The position numbers were made by a program, and so were the translations under genes. From Drechslerella dactyloides (taxonomy: Eukaryota > Ascomycota > Orbiliomycetes > Orbiliales > Orbiliaceae), in contig JAGTWJ010000010.1 of assembly GCA_020064725.1 (NCBI GenBank), positions 558,001-622,000 of the forward strand: a DNA stretch of 64,000 bases, given 5' to 3'. Under the pieces are notes generated by a model. It was given only the letters and a program-made list of their open reading frames with translations. It was not told where the DNA came from and did not search any database. The stretch's first letter is position 1. Each line of letters opens with the position of its first letter. Positions 1 to 12,207 of this stretch are shown piece by piece.

Positions 1-591
1 CAATGCGGGAGGCCGGCCGAGGTGCAGGCGGGTTCTGTAGGCGGTCCCGGATCGGAATCTATAGCAGGTTGCTATTGCATTTGCCTATAAATATATATTA
101 GAAGGCTAGACTCATAACGACGGAAAGTATGAGAAAGATCTTACCGCAGGTCGTGTGCTATTTGACCGCGCCAGGAAGGGCAAAACTCTGGATGTCCATC
201 TGGAAGCGGTTGGGTGGACACCATCAGACTGGAGACCAAAGGCTTATTGTCACGATAGGTGCTTCTATGCTTAGTCATCAACACCGGAAGCGGCTTAGTC
301 ATTCACCGCCGCATACGCGTTGCAGGACGACCAATCGGGAGTTTCGGCGGGATCCTGCCCAAACGCGCCATCAGCACCATCTACCAAATCAACCACCAAC
401 CACGTGCATCGCCCTCACCCTTGCCATCACGATACGCTCACCATCGCTACCTTCTGGAACACAGAGCCTGCTCAGCTTTCCCATGACCAGACTCCCGAAC
501 GACTTAAAAGCGCTGGCCAGAGTCCTATCTTGATGTCACCTTTGCCCGCGGCCACCAGGAACCGCCACCAGAGAGCTGTGCTACAGCTTCA
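1..591. other. Upstream region of taf12
   Basis: This is non-coding as far as I can see. Short overlapping open frames are present, but they are rich in Arg/His/Pro and look like chance reading of this sequence. A TATA-like run lies near the left end. The region probably holds the promoter and 5' leader of the following gene. The window edge may cut a neighbouring gene, but I see no recognisable coding sequence. Confidence 0.5.
86..98 (+). promoter_or_regulatory. TATA-like element upstream of taf12
   Basis: The run TATAAATATATAT lies about 500 bp before the taf12 start codon. Fungal core promoters are often TATA-less, so this is a sequence match only, with no transcript evidence. Confidence 0.3.
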
Positions 592-3006
592 ATGATAAAA
601 CGCAAACGTCCTGACGAAGAAGAACAACCGCAAGAAGAGCATCACCAACTACTACCACAGACCACAGCCACAGCTCCGTTACCAAAACCTTCCAAGCTTA
701 TCAAGCTGAACCACACTCTGGGCACCGGCTCCGGAACGTCCTCTCACCGACTTTCAAACCCCGCATCGCAGCCCCAGCCTACCGCTACAATGATGCCGAA
801 CGGCCCTTCCGGTCAACCAATGGCTGGCCAGCCCCAGATGCCGACCAATGCCATGGAAGAAACCAGGCAGAAGTACATCCGTATTCAGCAAAGTCTCAAG
901 AATGAAATTGCGAGATATGGAACCAGCGATCCTCGCGGGATCGATGCGATGAGGAGGCTCGAACAGTTCAACCAGCACATGGCGAACTTGAGGAGTCAGC
1001 AGGTTACCCAGCGTCAGGCTGCCGCGAATGCCGCCGCCGCCGCAAATGCCGCCGCCGCAAATGCCGCTGCCCAACAAGGCCAAAGCCAACCGGCGGCTGC
1101 TACGCAACCCCCCCAGCCGGTAGTGCAGCAACGTCCCACCGTCCCAGTCGGGCCCAATCCTGGGAACAGACCAACCACAGGCATGGGGCCCACTCCTCAG
1201 GCCACAGCGGCTGCTACCGCTACCGCGGGTAATGGAGGGTCCGGGCAACCAATGAAGCTATTGGTCCCAGGCCATATCGATCCTGAAAATGCGGATAACT
1301 GGCGGCGGGAAGCTGAAGCTCGGCTGCGGACTGCGTACGCATCGATGGTTCAATTCCGTAGCAATTTGCAAACCCTCCAAGCGTCTATGAACAATCCTGA
1401 AAAACCCCTCACGCCCGCTGAATTATCTAACAAGCAAGAACAAATTGAAATGGTCCAGAAACAGAACAAAAAATGCGAAGATTTCATAAATGCTTTCAGA
1501 CTACAACAAGCTACTCTGGCTCGAAGCGCTAACGCAAGCAACAGCAATGCTGCTTCTAATACTAATAGCGCATCTGCAAATACCTCTGTCACTGCTGGCA
1601 CTACACATGCTCCCAACGCTATTGCTAATGCTAATGCAAATCCAAACCTTTCTGCAAATCGCAATTCAAACCCAAGCCACAATTCAACTTCTACCTCCGA
1701 CCAGGTTGCTGCTGCTTCAGCGGGCGGACCTGTCGAGCACGCGGATGCGGCCGCCAAAGCAGCCACAGGGGCAACGCCTATAGCCAATCTACCCAAGGTA
1801 TGTAAAGACATTCATTATCGCTGTGAAATACGTTTTCGGCATATGCGATTCGTCGCAGTTACCTACCTGATGCTCTATGTGCTTTAATCTCCTGTCTGGC
1901 TTCTATCTAGTGGGGCATGCGGCGGCATTGTCTTTTGGCCGTTTCCCTTGGTGGCATCTTGTGAACAGAGCTTGCTGCTTCTTCGGCCTCACGGATTACA
2001 GCCAGCTGACACTCCGTTCAATTCACATCTAGCCCTCCGTCCCGAAGCCACAGACCCTCCAACGAACCCCTTCGAACATTGGATCCGTTGGAAACCCACT
2101 TGTGACTGCCAGCGCACAAAACCCTACAAATAATATTGCTGCACAACCCGGTTCCCAGAAATCACCCACCTCAGCAAACCCACTCCGAAACACTCCAGTG
2201 ACCAGCTTTACACCCACATCGACTATGCTCCCACAACAAGGCCCTCCCAGCTCCACCATCCGATCCTCATCAATCAGTAGCGCAGCAGGACCTCACACTC
2301 CAGGATTGCAACAAGCAATGCAACAGCCTGTTGTCCCCGAGTCCCCAGCGAAGGCCACCGCCGGTGCCTCAACAGCTACTCCCATCGTCCAGCGTGAGGG
2401 TGCTTCGGCACATCGACTTCCTATCCCAAAAACTCTCTCGATGCCGGCTCCGACTGCTGTCGTCGTCCCCCCCTCCAGGCCAACGCTCACTGGTGGCTCC
2501 CACGCCCCTTCTGGCAGCCAGGTCGTCGGGGGACCCGCTGTGGTCAAGGCGCCCCAGTTCGAGCTGGATGAAGCTAGTGGAGGGCTTTTGAGTAAGCGAA
2601 AGCTCCATGAGCTTGTCAAACAAATCGATCCTGATGAGACCTTGGACCCTGAGGTTGAAGAAGTACGTTCTCCCAGTTGCACATATCCCCAGTCGTGGTT
2701 GGAGACTGACCAGACGTGAAATCCGCCTATTTTCTTCAGAGCATTCTCGAACTTACGGAGGATTTCGTTGACAACTTGCTCACATACGCATGTCGTATGG
2801 CAAAACATCGTGGGAGCGACACGCTTGATATCCGCGATGTCCAAATGATCCTCGAACGTAACTGGAATATCAGAATCCCTGGGTATTCTATGGACGATAT
2901 TAGAACCGTCCGCAAATTCAACCCAACAGCTTCTTACCAACAGAAGCTTCAGGCACTACAGGCTGGAAAGGCCCTGAACCAGAGCGAAATGTCAAAAGAC
3001 CCTTGA
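592..3006 (+). CDS. taf12: TFIID/SAGA subunit 12 (TAF12 histone-fold protein)
   Basis: Predicted subunit of the general transcription factor TFIID and of the SAGA coactivator, acting in the nucleus. It pairs with TAF4/Ada1 through a histone fold. Three exons (592-1797, 2033-2662, 2740-3006) give 700 residues. The C-terminal histone fold begins at LSKRKLHELVKQID and continues through LTEDFVDNLLTYACRMAKHR, DTLDIRDVQMIL and ERNWNIRIPGY, which is the conserved TAF12 core and is interrupted by the second intron. The N-terminal two thirds is low-complexity and rich in Ala, Asn, Gln, Pro and Ser, with an Ala tract near residues 143-160. That is normal for fungal TAF12 (TAF61/TAF68). The first intron is long for this genome (235 bp). 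The start at 592 is the first in-frame ATG. An alternative at 790 begins just before the conserved region with EETRQKYIRIQQSLKNEI. It converges with noxB. Confidence 0.9.
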
Positions 3007-3776
3007 ACCCATGCACATTCTACTCTTTTTCAATGTTCCATTTTATCCGGCCCTAAGCCAAAACTACTTTCACATTCAGACTTTCCTCAGATTCTAGCTT
3101 CTCATGCCGGCGACACAACCATGAAACCCCAAACAAAACATCCGGCATCTCTTTCCCAATATTTTCCTTTCCCTATACTTGCATTGATGGTGTTTGGCTT
3201 ATTTTCTTGAAATTGATCCGCTGACTTTAATGCTCGCGTCGCCGGAACTTTCCTTGTTATTACTCCTTATTCTCCCCCCTTTATCTCATTTTTTTCTTCT
3301 TTCGTTTTTGCAGGCTGGAGTTCGCGTTTACGGTGTTAAATACTGGATGCACTCTTTGCTTAATGTTTCCTAAGCTACTTTTTCTATTCCTATGGATATT
3401 AATAGGATAACAGACAAACTTCTGAACGGATGATAACGATCCAGTCTCTCCCAAGCTAGTGACGACACATATAATGCCGTTGATGATCAATCGTAAATGC
3501 TCCAGTAGCTATGTAATAGTTATTTGTCCTCGCAGAGTAAACGTCGGTCCTCCTATCAGCCATACCGGCCCGTCCTACACCTTGCCTATAGTTGGCTGGC
3601 CTATTTTACAAGCATATGCATAGAGACGCAAAAGGTTAAGTTAAAAAATCTTGGTATAATTTATAGCACGACGAACACATGACACGAGGCGGAAATTGGA
3701 ATGCGGGAAGCAAAGAGATGTAAATCGCAGATATAGAAAACACAGAAGCCCTGAATATCAAACGAATTTGCGGCCG
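3007..3776. other. Convergent intergenic region taf12/noxB
   Basis: This T-rich sequence holds the 3' untranslated regions of both neighbours. I see no supported gene. The only open frame (about 69 codons, minus strand) is short and has no recognisable features. Confidence 0.6.
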
Positions 3777-6145
3777 TTAAAAGTTCTCTTTACCCCAGAC
3801 GAATGACATGTGGGGTTCGGAATGTTCGTTGCATTTGACGTGAAGCTGCGATCCGAGCGCTTTCGGCCCGCAGAAGAATACGCCAACCTCGGCTGGAGAA
3901 TGTATCGATTTTATGCCCTTGAAGATTGAGTTCCAGTTCGGTCTGCCGAAGTTTGTGGGTGCACGCAGACCAGTAATAGCATCTCTTTCCGCATTCGCGT
4001 CGTTGATCATGATATTGGTTGCGTCGTCCATTTTTATTTTAGCGGTTATGTACTGCAATTCAGAAACACATGTCAGCCTCGAGTGATGCTAAGCTAGCTC
4101 GAACCAATACAAAGAAAGAAAATCGATTGACTCCGATTGGATGTTTGAAACTTACGGTATGGACTTCAATTAGATGTGATATATCTTGAGCTTCAATTGC
4201 CATGAGCAATGACCTGAACCATTCGAAGGAGCCAAAATCACGGCTACCATATTCGTTAGCTTCTGTCAGACCTCAGGGCTTATCAAATATCTTGCGGACT
4301 TACCAGATCCAGAAGAAGTAGACCTTGGAGAGTCTTGTACGCTTATGTGGGTAGTTGACTCGATACCAGATACTCTTCAGGATGGAGGCGAAAGGAGTAA
4401 CGCCAATACCAGCGCCAACCAGCATTGCAACTTCGTACTTGAAAACATCCTCGGACGCGGATCCGAACGGGCCATCGATGTAGACTAACATTCAAAGTCA
4501 GCGCGAGGGGATGAAGTGAGTTGAAGAGACGAACAAACCTCGGGGTAGAACTCTTCGAAGCGCAGGATCGACTTCAGCAGATGCCGTGTCATCATTCACA
4601 CCAATAACTTTCGACATGCGTTTGCTTGCTCCCTCCGACTTTTCCGATCTCTCGGGCTTCTTGTCGAAGGTGCAGCCTAGAGTCTTGGCAAGCGCCTTGG
4701 TAAAGTCGCCGACGCAACGAATGTGGACAGAGATGTAGTCTTCCTCGGGGGCGCTGGTGAGTGTGAAGGGGTGGTATTGCCAAATCGAAATTTCAGGGCA
4801 ACATAGGAAGATATATTGGCCAGCTTTGGTGACAGTGTGATCCTTTTTGATCTGTATTTCGACGACATTGCTCGGGTGTTGGATGACTTTACTGTATTCG
4901 TTTTGATCGAGTGGTCAGCGGCTTGTCACAGTTGCGCCCTGCACGAAAGCCAAGCCGGCAGGTCGATGGACTTGCTCTGTGCAATTGAGTTATTCCTACC
5001 TGATCTGGGTCTTGTGCTTCCCGCGGATTTCGCGCGCAAGTCTCTCGAACAAATAAAGGAAGCCTCCAGCTATCCAGTATTTCCAGAAAACACCGATGCC
5101 GACACATTGTGGGTCGCGATCGTTCTTGATCATACAGAATGCACCATGGAAGGACCAGAAGAAAAAGAAGACGATGAACAGATGATGGGTGTACCAAAAT
5201 CTCTCAAAGTTGGCCCGTCTGTATCTCTCGACGCCAGTCCAAGCCATCGCAAGCAATGCAATAAGCATGATATACCCGGTCCAACCCGGGCCGGTGAGGA
5301 AGTTTGCCATCAAGAACCCCTTGAAGCCGAGGCCGGTTTTCGCCGCAAGCTGAGCAAAATTATTCCAATGGGCCACGGTATGCACGATGGAAAAGAAGAC
5401 GATGGACCAGGCAGTCACTGTAAGAAATTTAGGGTGTTAGTTTCGTGCCTTCGGTGATGACTCGGACCCTGAGAGCGAGTAGAGCTCCCTGGAGAAGAAG
5501 TGCGTACGCATATGGAAAGTTATATTTTTATCAAATGGGATGATAGAGTTGAGAGGGGTGCGTCGAAGCAGCGAGATGCAACTCCTGCAAATGGCTAGAC
5601 GTTCGAGAACATTAGCAATCCGCGGGAGAGATCAGTCAGAGTCAGATTCGACATACGCAGGAGGACAAGGGCGACATCGACGTGCAGAACCAAGGCGGCC
5701 GACCGGGCAATTACATATGTTATGCCAAATGTTGTCCGGGCGGTGACAAGGTTATCCTGATGAGTTGGTTCGATATGTGAGCCTGATTCCAAAAGCGAGC
5801 GTTAGGGACCAGCCGGGGGGCATACTTTGACGCAGAAATTCACAAAGGCGAATCCGAAGACCATAACATGAAGTAGTATGAAGGTGAAGACGAATATCCG
5901 CCGGTGGCCCTCGTTCACCATCCTGTGGAGAGGCGGCAGGAGCAGTTAGCGCCATGGTTGAGAGCGGAATGCGAGGATGGGTGGTGTTGGGCCGTGTTGG
6001 ATTGTGGGACGAACCATCGGTCAAAGCGCTGTTTGAGGGTGAAATGCTTGACCTCGTGCTTCGAATTCACCGTGTAGTTTCCCATCACCTTGGCCAGCGC
6101 GGGCCATCTCTGCCGCTCCGACGACAACGAACTTCGCACCGGCAT
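3777..6145 (-). CDS. noxB: NADPH oxidase, gp91phox type (NoxB-like)
   Basis: Membrane flavocytochrome that passes electrons from NADPH through FAD and two haems to oxygen, making superoxide. In fungi it drives polarised growth and differentiation. Nine exons (6145-6015, 5922-5826, 5756-5657, 5594-5508, 5417-5000, 4891-4539, 4484-4304, 4243-4156, 4052-3777) give 576 residues. Visible landmarks are MVNEGHRR before the first membrane helix, haem-region histidines in HTVAHW and FWYTHHLF, the FAD motif HPFTLTSAPEE, the NADPH motifs GPFGSASEDVF and GAGIGVTPFASILKS, FFWICRDFGSFEWF, FFCGPKALG and the terminal FVWGKENF. About 44 residues precede MVNEG. That extension and the segment IIPFDKNITFH favour the NoxB over the NoxA subfamily (subtype from memory, moderate certainty). 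A second possible start is at 6085. It is divergent from the chitin synthase activator. Confidence 0.9.
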
Positions 6146-6385
6146 GGCTTGATTTCTACGGGGGAGTTTCCAACTGGGTGCTGTCGACCTGCGTTTCTGA
6201 GGCGGAGAGGGGTTCTTTTTCGAGCGTCTGGACCGGCCAGATCAGCTATGTTTCTGCGACGTGGGGGGGAGCGATATCTGGTATCGTCGTCGCCGAAGAG
6301 AGAAGCCGGGAGCTTTGTCGAAAAGCAGAGCAAAAGGGAAGGAAACAAAAGGCGATAAGTGGCCCCGGACCGATATATACCTAGG

Positions 6386-6407
6386 TATATATATATATAT
6401 ATATATA
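6386..6407. repeat. (TA)11 microsatellite
   Basis: Uninterrupted TA dinucleotides about 240 bp upstream of the noxB start codon, next to the palindrome CCTAGG. It is probably length-polymorphic between strains. Confidence 0.9.
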
Positions 6408-7029
6408 CAGCCAAGTATATAATGATATCTGTCGAAAGAGACCAAGAGAAGAAAAGGAGGCTAGAACGGAAAGAAAGGAAGGGACAGAAACGAACAGGTA
6501 AACAACAGGGGAGAAGGAAAGTTGAAAAGAAGGCCACTGCACTCGAGGATGGAAAGGGCAGAGATTGCCTTTAAAGCGACGCCGGGTTCAGATGCTGTTC
6601 ATGAAGCCCAATGCCGTTATTGTCAGGCCACGGCGCGGCGTCGTCAGAGAGGCTAGAACGAAGGGGGGTTCAGACCATCGTGAAACGGCCCCCGTTGCAG
6701 GCCATCGCAGCGAGATTCACCCCTCGCCGGGTGCTTAATTTGGATGACACGCCCAAGCGACCTCGTCGTCCGAGGGCAATCCAAGGCCCACGATGCTTGG
6801 TCTCGTCGTTCCGACGGGCGAGTCGAGCAGGTCGACTCGACGTCGGGACCCGCGGCAGGCGCTGGAGCAGGTGCAGCCGACGCCCGGCTAGCGCTCGAGC
6901 ACATCTCGATGGAGGTTTCTTGGATCCACTCGGTGCGCACGGCCTCGCACCGGGATCCACGTTCGCCGTCGGTGGGGTGCGACTCGTCGCATGCATGGAC
7001 CAAGCATTGGGAGAGTGACGGAGAGGCGT

Positions 7030-7187
7030 GAGATCGAGATCGAGATCGAGATGGCCGCGTGCGTGTCGTCGTCGTCGCCAAGGTCCAATCGCGAACGAGC
7101 GAGCGAGCGAACGAACCCGGTCACACACACACACACGCACAACGGGCAGACGGTGCACAATCCACCATCGCCATCGCCATCGCCATC
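7030..7187. repeat. Cluster of microsatellites (GAGATC, AC, CCATCG units)
   Basis: Three separate simple repeats lie within 160 bp: GAGATC hexamers near 7030-7053, an AC run at 7122-7136 and CCATCG hexamers at 7165-7187. They explain the artificial open frames seen here in several phases. Confidence 0.85.
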
Positions 7188-7273
7188 AAAGGCAGACAGC
7201 GTCCACTCGAGTGCGCCTCTGGCAACTGCCGACGGCGTTCGTAGACGCCAGGCTGACTGCCAGCTGCTGGATG

Positions 7274-7281
7274 TATATATA
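7274..7281 (+). promoter_or_regulatory. TATA-like element of chitin synthase activator gene
   Basis: TATATATA followed by a GC-rich stretch, about 470 bp upstream of the start codon. A pyrimidine-rich leader follows. The position is plausible for a gene with a long 5' leader. Confidence 0.4.
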
Positions 7282-7751
7282 GCGCGGGGGCGCATGACAG
7301 CCCAGCCCGGCCCGCCAGCCACTCCTCCGCAACGCGGCCATCACCGCCCGCCGTCCAAGCGCCCCAAATTATTCCAATTCTCGACGTCTCCTCAACCTCT
7401 TCAACCTCCTCCCTTCCCTCTCCTTCTCCTTCTTATCCCCCCTCACATCCCCGCCTCTCCGCCTGCTGCTGTCTTCCACGCACCGTCGAACTCGCCGGCA
7501 TACCTTCCCGCCAGTCCAGCTCTTCGCACGCCGCTTTACGTTTCCCATACCCGCCGCCCATCCGAATCACGACCCGCCCGGAACCTGCCCCTCTCTCGCT
7601 CGCTCCCCGGTCCGTTGGTTTCAAAACACCTTTGTGAGACGCCAGTCGACCACCGTGCAGGACTCGCGAACACCGTTTCCCCAAACCACCTCCGACGTCG
7701 AATCAACCTGCGACTCCTGCCGCCGACCTATCTCCCGATTTTCGCAACACC

Positions 7752-10719
7752 ATGTCTCATGGCGCCGGCCCTGGCTCCTACGGCCAGCAGAACCCCAACA
7801 GCTATGGCTACGATCAAGGCTGGGGGGCAGCAAGCGGTGGATACCAGGACCAACCGCAGAGTACGCACGCTTCTTGCCGCAATGTTGGGTCCTGATATAA
7901 TAGCCCTCCTCCGGCTGACCAATTCATCCAAAACCCGGTAGACTACCACCAAGGCCCTCTGCACCACGGCGGGCTCGACCAATCCGGCCTCCCCGTCATG
8001 GCAAGCATGAGTGCGACTTTCATTCCCGGGAAAGATGATGATTGGACAATCCCAGCTCCCGAGTTGATATCTCCGGCGCCCCAGAGGTCGGCAGCTCCAC
8101 CCAGTGCCCGTGCTTCCTCTTGCTGAAGGTTGATTCTTGACCGGGAGCTGATATCAAAGTCCAGAATAATGCCCGAAGTCCCCACCAATATCGCAGATTC
8201 CATAGGAACCATGGAAAACAGGGCGACCGCCGTAGAAGCTCCGACCCGCCGCGACCTATTCGACGAGCCTTCCTGGACGCCCTTCCCGAAACTTCAGAAC
8301 CCCGGTCCCAACATCCCCCCGACCGACGACGAGAAGGAAAGATACTTGGAAAACTCTAGGCTCGCCGTCCTCGCATCCGACGACCCCGACACACAGCTCG
8401 CATGGGCACAAGACGCCCTAAACTATGTCGATACATCCTTGCAGTACCTGACGAGGACATCCGAAGACGGTGGTCGGCCCCAAACTCCAGCTGTCGAGTA
8501 TCAACTTCGAACCGACTCGCTCAACATTGTCAACTTTTTGGCCGACCAACACCACCCAAAAGCCGAATTCATGAAGGGAACTTGGCTGGAATTCGGCAAA
8601 CTCGGCTTCAGAGTAGATAGGAGAGAGGCATTCCGGTGTTATGCTCGGGCAGCGGAACGGGGCTATGCCCGGGCCGAGTATAGGATGGGCATGCAGTATG
8701 AGAATTCGAATGAGCCCATGAAGGCCATCAAGCACTACACTCAGGGTGCAGCTCTGAACGATTCTGCTTCGAATTATGTTGGTTCTTCCGCTCCGTCGCC
8801 CTCGTCTTGCCGGGAATACTCTAAGCTAACCCGACGCTCTAGCGACTCGGTATGATGACGCTTTTAGGCCAGCACGGGCAAATACAAGACTACGCCCATG
8901 GAATAACGCTGGTCAGGCAAGCCGCAGAAACCGCAGATGAAAATGCCCCCCAGGGTGCCTATGTGTACGGCTTGATGTTAGCTCGAGACCTACCAGGTCT
9001 TACTATCCCCGAACAGTATCTTAGCATCGATCTGAATCTAGCGAAAATAATGATTGAGAAGGCGGCGTTCCTCGGCTTCGCGAAAGCCCAAGTAAAGATG
9101 GCCCAGGCGTATGAGCTGTGCCAACTAGGATGTTCATTCGACCCAGCACTCTCGCTTCACTACAATGCCCTCGCATCAAGGCAAGGCGAACCGGAAGCCG
9201 ACATGGCTATAAGCAAATGGTTCCTGTGTGGCCATGACGGGGTCTTCAATAAGAACGAAGAGCTGGCTTTCAAATACGCAAAACAAGCGGCAAAAACTGG
9301 ACTGCCGACTGCCGAGTTTGCAATGGGTAAGATACCATCTTAAATAGATACCAGAAGGGAGAAACCTCACCTAATCAATTGGCGCTAGGGTACTTTTGTG
9401 AGATTGGAATGCAGGTTTCGGTTGACCTGGCTGAAGCAAGGAGCTGGTACAAGAAGGTATTCCGCCCTCGGCTGTGGCTGTTCGGCCTGTTCGCTGGAGA
9501 TATCATGATCATTAAACGTCGTCTGAATAGGCTGCCGCACACGGTAATAAGGATGCGAAAGGACGTCTGGACGGGATATCAAGATCCAACACGCTTTCCC
9601 GGAAAGACCACGAGAGAGTAGCCCTTCCACGGATCCGAGCAAGTCGGTCGGTCCGCCAGCCAAACAGGCCGGCGTCAGCTGCCGTGGATATGCCAAACCC
9701 GGTAATACCACCCGCAGGTACCATCACAGGCCAGCCCCACATCCCGCCTATCAGCTCCACTTCTGCACGACCGACTACACCCGGCTTTATCAACCCCGCA
9801 ACCGGCGCGATTCAGCCGTTTGCGACTGACTCGGGCCCGATACCCCCACTAAGAACAAGCTCCGTCACACCCTATCCACCAAGCCCAACGGTTGCTGGCC
9901 GGCAAGGGCTCGGTGGCCCCGGCCGGCCGTCGACAGCAATGGGTACTGCAGGTAGGCCACCTTCAGCGGCTCTTCTCCAACATGGGCCTCTCGTCCGACC
10001 GCAAACAGCTGTTCCCGCTGGGGTCCTTGTCCCTGCTGGTACCTACCCCGTCCAGGGAGATCGCAACCGCCCTATGCAAAGGCCAGCATCCGCCTTTTCG
10101 GCGCGGCAGCCAAACCAACCGGGCTTTCCAACCAGTCAACCACTACGTCCTCTGGGCCAAGGTAGAGGTGCACCAGCCGGTAGTATACCCTATCCAGGAT
10201 TCGAAGCTCCCCTGCCAGCGCCAAGAGTCGATAACTCTAAGCAGCCTGGTCCGGTCGATAAGGCACGAAGACCTTCATCAACCCCCCAGCCACTGCCTAT
10301 CGCAGGTCCTGCCGGGCCAAGACCGACGCCGACGCCTAAGCCTCAGGCGCCTGCACCTGCACCTGTCACGCAGCAATACAGGCCCGTCTCGTCTGCGACT
10401 CCAGTACCGTACACTCAACCGCCTGCCCAGGCGAAACCGTCCCCTCCCACGCAGCCGCATGTGCAACCGCACGCGCAACCACCACCGCCTGTCCCGGTAA
10501 CGGCACCCGCTGCAAACCCGACGCCTTCGGAAACACCAGCTCCACCCAAATCTCCAACTTTAACCAGCACCGCCTCTGGGAAGAAACGGTTCGAGGATTA
10601 CGAATGGCTGCCGCAGCAGCAGAAGGAGCAAGAATGCGTAAGTATAATTGTAATTTATCCAGATACCTCATGGATATATGTTGCTAACGACGCGTCCGCT
10701 TTTCTAGATTGTCATGTAA
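7752..10719 (+). CDS. Chitin synthase activator, Sel1 repeats and CaaX box (Skt5/Chs4 type)
   Basis: Predicted activator/anchor of a class IV chitin synthase at the plasma membrane, like yeast Skt5/Chs4. Seven exons (7752-7860, 7942-8103, 8197-8777, 8843-9326, 9389-9456, 9531-10637, 10708-10719) give 840 residues. The second intron has weak borders: donor 8104 or 8110 both fit, and I am unsure of them. Residues about 200-475 are tandem Sel1-like repeats (for example CYARAAERGYARAEYRMGMQY, ARSWYKKAAHGNKDAKGRL). These are followed by a basic linker and a long Pro/Gln/Thr-rich tail with several IPPAGT/RPASA-like stretches. The last exon is only 12 nt and completes the C-terminus Cys-Ile-Val-Met, a CaaX prenylation box as known in this family. 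The start matches MSHGAGPGSYG in good context after a pyrimidine-rich leader. It is divergent from noxB. Confidence 0.9.
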
Positions 10720-11236
10720 CCGCATCGCAAGCCTAGATTGTTTTTTTATTTTTATTTAATTTTGATATCATGGTCATTGTTTTCTGTCGTTTAATATACA
10801 GCTGCAGATTTGGGTCCCAGTTATAGCAGTACCAAGATACCAATATATTATTAATACCACGTTTCACAACCTCCAAGGTCCCGCAGACGGAAAACTCCGA
10901 TCGATCAGCCAACATTGCATGGTTTAGATTTCGGAACCCCCCACAGGGCGTGCATGTGCCCTCTACAACCTTGTAATACATCAATGCAGCAGGGAACCTC
11001 GGCTCATCGCATGAGTCGAGCCCTGAATTTCGTCCGAACTTGGTGCCGAATCATTAAACGAGGATGTCCGGAATATGCTGTCCAGTAAATTATTAAGCTT
11101 GATACACCCGAAAGGACCGCTGAATCTAGCATCAAAGGGTATCTTATGGCCGTAACCGCTCTCTTTATTTTCGCCAGGTCATGACATGAGATAAGCTGCG
11201 AACTCAGATCGGGCACGGGCAGCTCCGGTATACACT
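10720..11236. other. Convergent intergenic region
   Basis: An AT-rich stretch just after the stop of the chitin synthase activator is probably its polyadenylation region. The remainder is the 3' side of oxr1. I see no gene here. Confidence 0.6.
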
Positions 11237-12207
11237 TCAACCGGGGGGTCCGACCCGCCAAACCTCAATCCCCAATATATTAAATTTCTCCCCTTCTTCC
11301 GACAGCGGCTCATTTCCGAAGGTGGGACACATAGATGAGACGCCGGTATCAAAGCTGTCGTCGACCCACAAGCCGTAATGCCCGTCACTATAGCATACCA
11401 CGAGAGTTAATCAGACACACTCGGTCTACTGGGAGAAAAGAGGGTTTCTCGAAGAGAGAAGAAACAAACTTACCCCCCGCCAAACGAGATAAAATGCTGG
11501 TCGCACAAGATCATGTAATCGTTAACCCCGCTGTAGGGAAATGCCTTGAAACGAATGTTGTCTATGGACTTCGTATTGATATCGAAAGATTGGCTGGACA
11601 GCGACAATTGTGACGTAGCAGCACTGTTCCGGCCCGGCAATACGGAAGCTTTCCACAGAAAACATTCACCCGTCCCGTAATACCTCCCCGCCGAGGGATG
11701 GATGGACTCGTTTGTAAATGCCCCAAACACTCCGTCACTCGTATCCTTCACGACAAATACAAAGGCACCTTTCCCCAGCCTGGAATACAGTGTCGACATG
11801 CTCACGCCATGCTGGTCCAAGCTGTACATCAACGTCCACGTCCCATGCAGCTGCAACCTAGGGGGTAACAACATCCTGATCTCTTCGGCGATAGTCTTGG
11901 TGAGCAAGACGCCGCTGGACGTAGAAGCGGACAACGATGGCAAGCCCGCAAACGTGAGCGAGGGTAACGGCGGGGGTACGTATGGCGAGGGCTGCCGATA
12001 TGGAGGCGTCTTGAGTTCGGCATTGTGGGGGCGACTATGGCTCTTGTCGTTCACAGCGTTCTGGTTGTTCCGACGGTGGTTGTTGAACTCATCCTCACCG
12101 GTAACCTCGGAGGATATTCGCTGCAGCGTTCGGATTACGGAGCTGGAAAGGAAGGAAACCAGCGATGGAGCTGGAGATGAGGACCGAGAAGCAGGCGACG
12201 ATGACAT
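11237..12207 (-). CDS. oxr1: Oxidation resistance protein 1, TLDc domain
   Basis: TLDc-domain protein linked in other eukaryotes to protection from oxidative damage and to V-ATPase disassembly. Two exons (12207-11474, 11387-11237) give 294 residues. The first 100 or so residues are Ser/Pro-rich and probably disordered. The TLDc domain runs from LLTKTIAEEIRMLLPPRLQ through WTLMYSLDQHGVSMSTLY, VKDTSDGVFGAFTNE, YYGTGECFLWK, NDYMILCDQHFISFGGG and HYGLWVDDSFDTGVS to the end, with the terminal EVWRVGPPG close to the family's usual GIEVWxVG ending. The intron falls inside the glycine run, in the usual TLDc glycine-rich turn. It is convergent with the chitin synthase activator and precedes ubc4 on the same strand. 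Confidence 0.9.

Larger units (their letters stand above)
6146..7751. promoter_or_regulatory. Long divergent promoter region noxB/chitin synthase activator
   Basis: About 1.6 kb shared upstream sequence without a supportable gene. It contains a (TA)11 run, AC, GAGATC and CCATCG microsatellites, a TATA element facing right, and a pyrimidine-rich stretch just before the right-hand start codon, as is typical of leaders of highly expressed fungal genes. The overlapping open frames on both strands are Arg/Ser/Pro-rich and follow the simple repeats, so I leave them out. Confidence 0.6.

Noticed and set aside
4816..5457. 213-codon plus-strand frame over noxB
   Set aside because: It lies entirely antisense to conserved noxB exons and introns and has no recognisable motifs.
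3777..6145. Calling the NADPH oxidase NoxA
   Set aside because: NoxA proteins as I remember them lack the N-terminal extension and have a RGAGLVLSVD-type second helix. This sequence has SAALVLHVD and IIPFDKNITFH, so NoxB fits better, though not with certainty.
6611..7322. Several overlapping 100-160-codon frames on both strands
   Set aside because: They follow AC, GAGATC and CCATCG repeats and GC-rich promoter DNA. All phases are open and none is protein-like.
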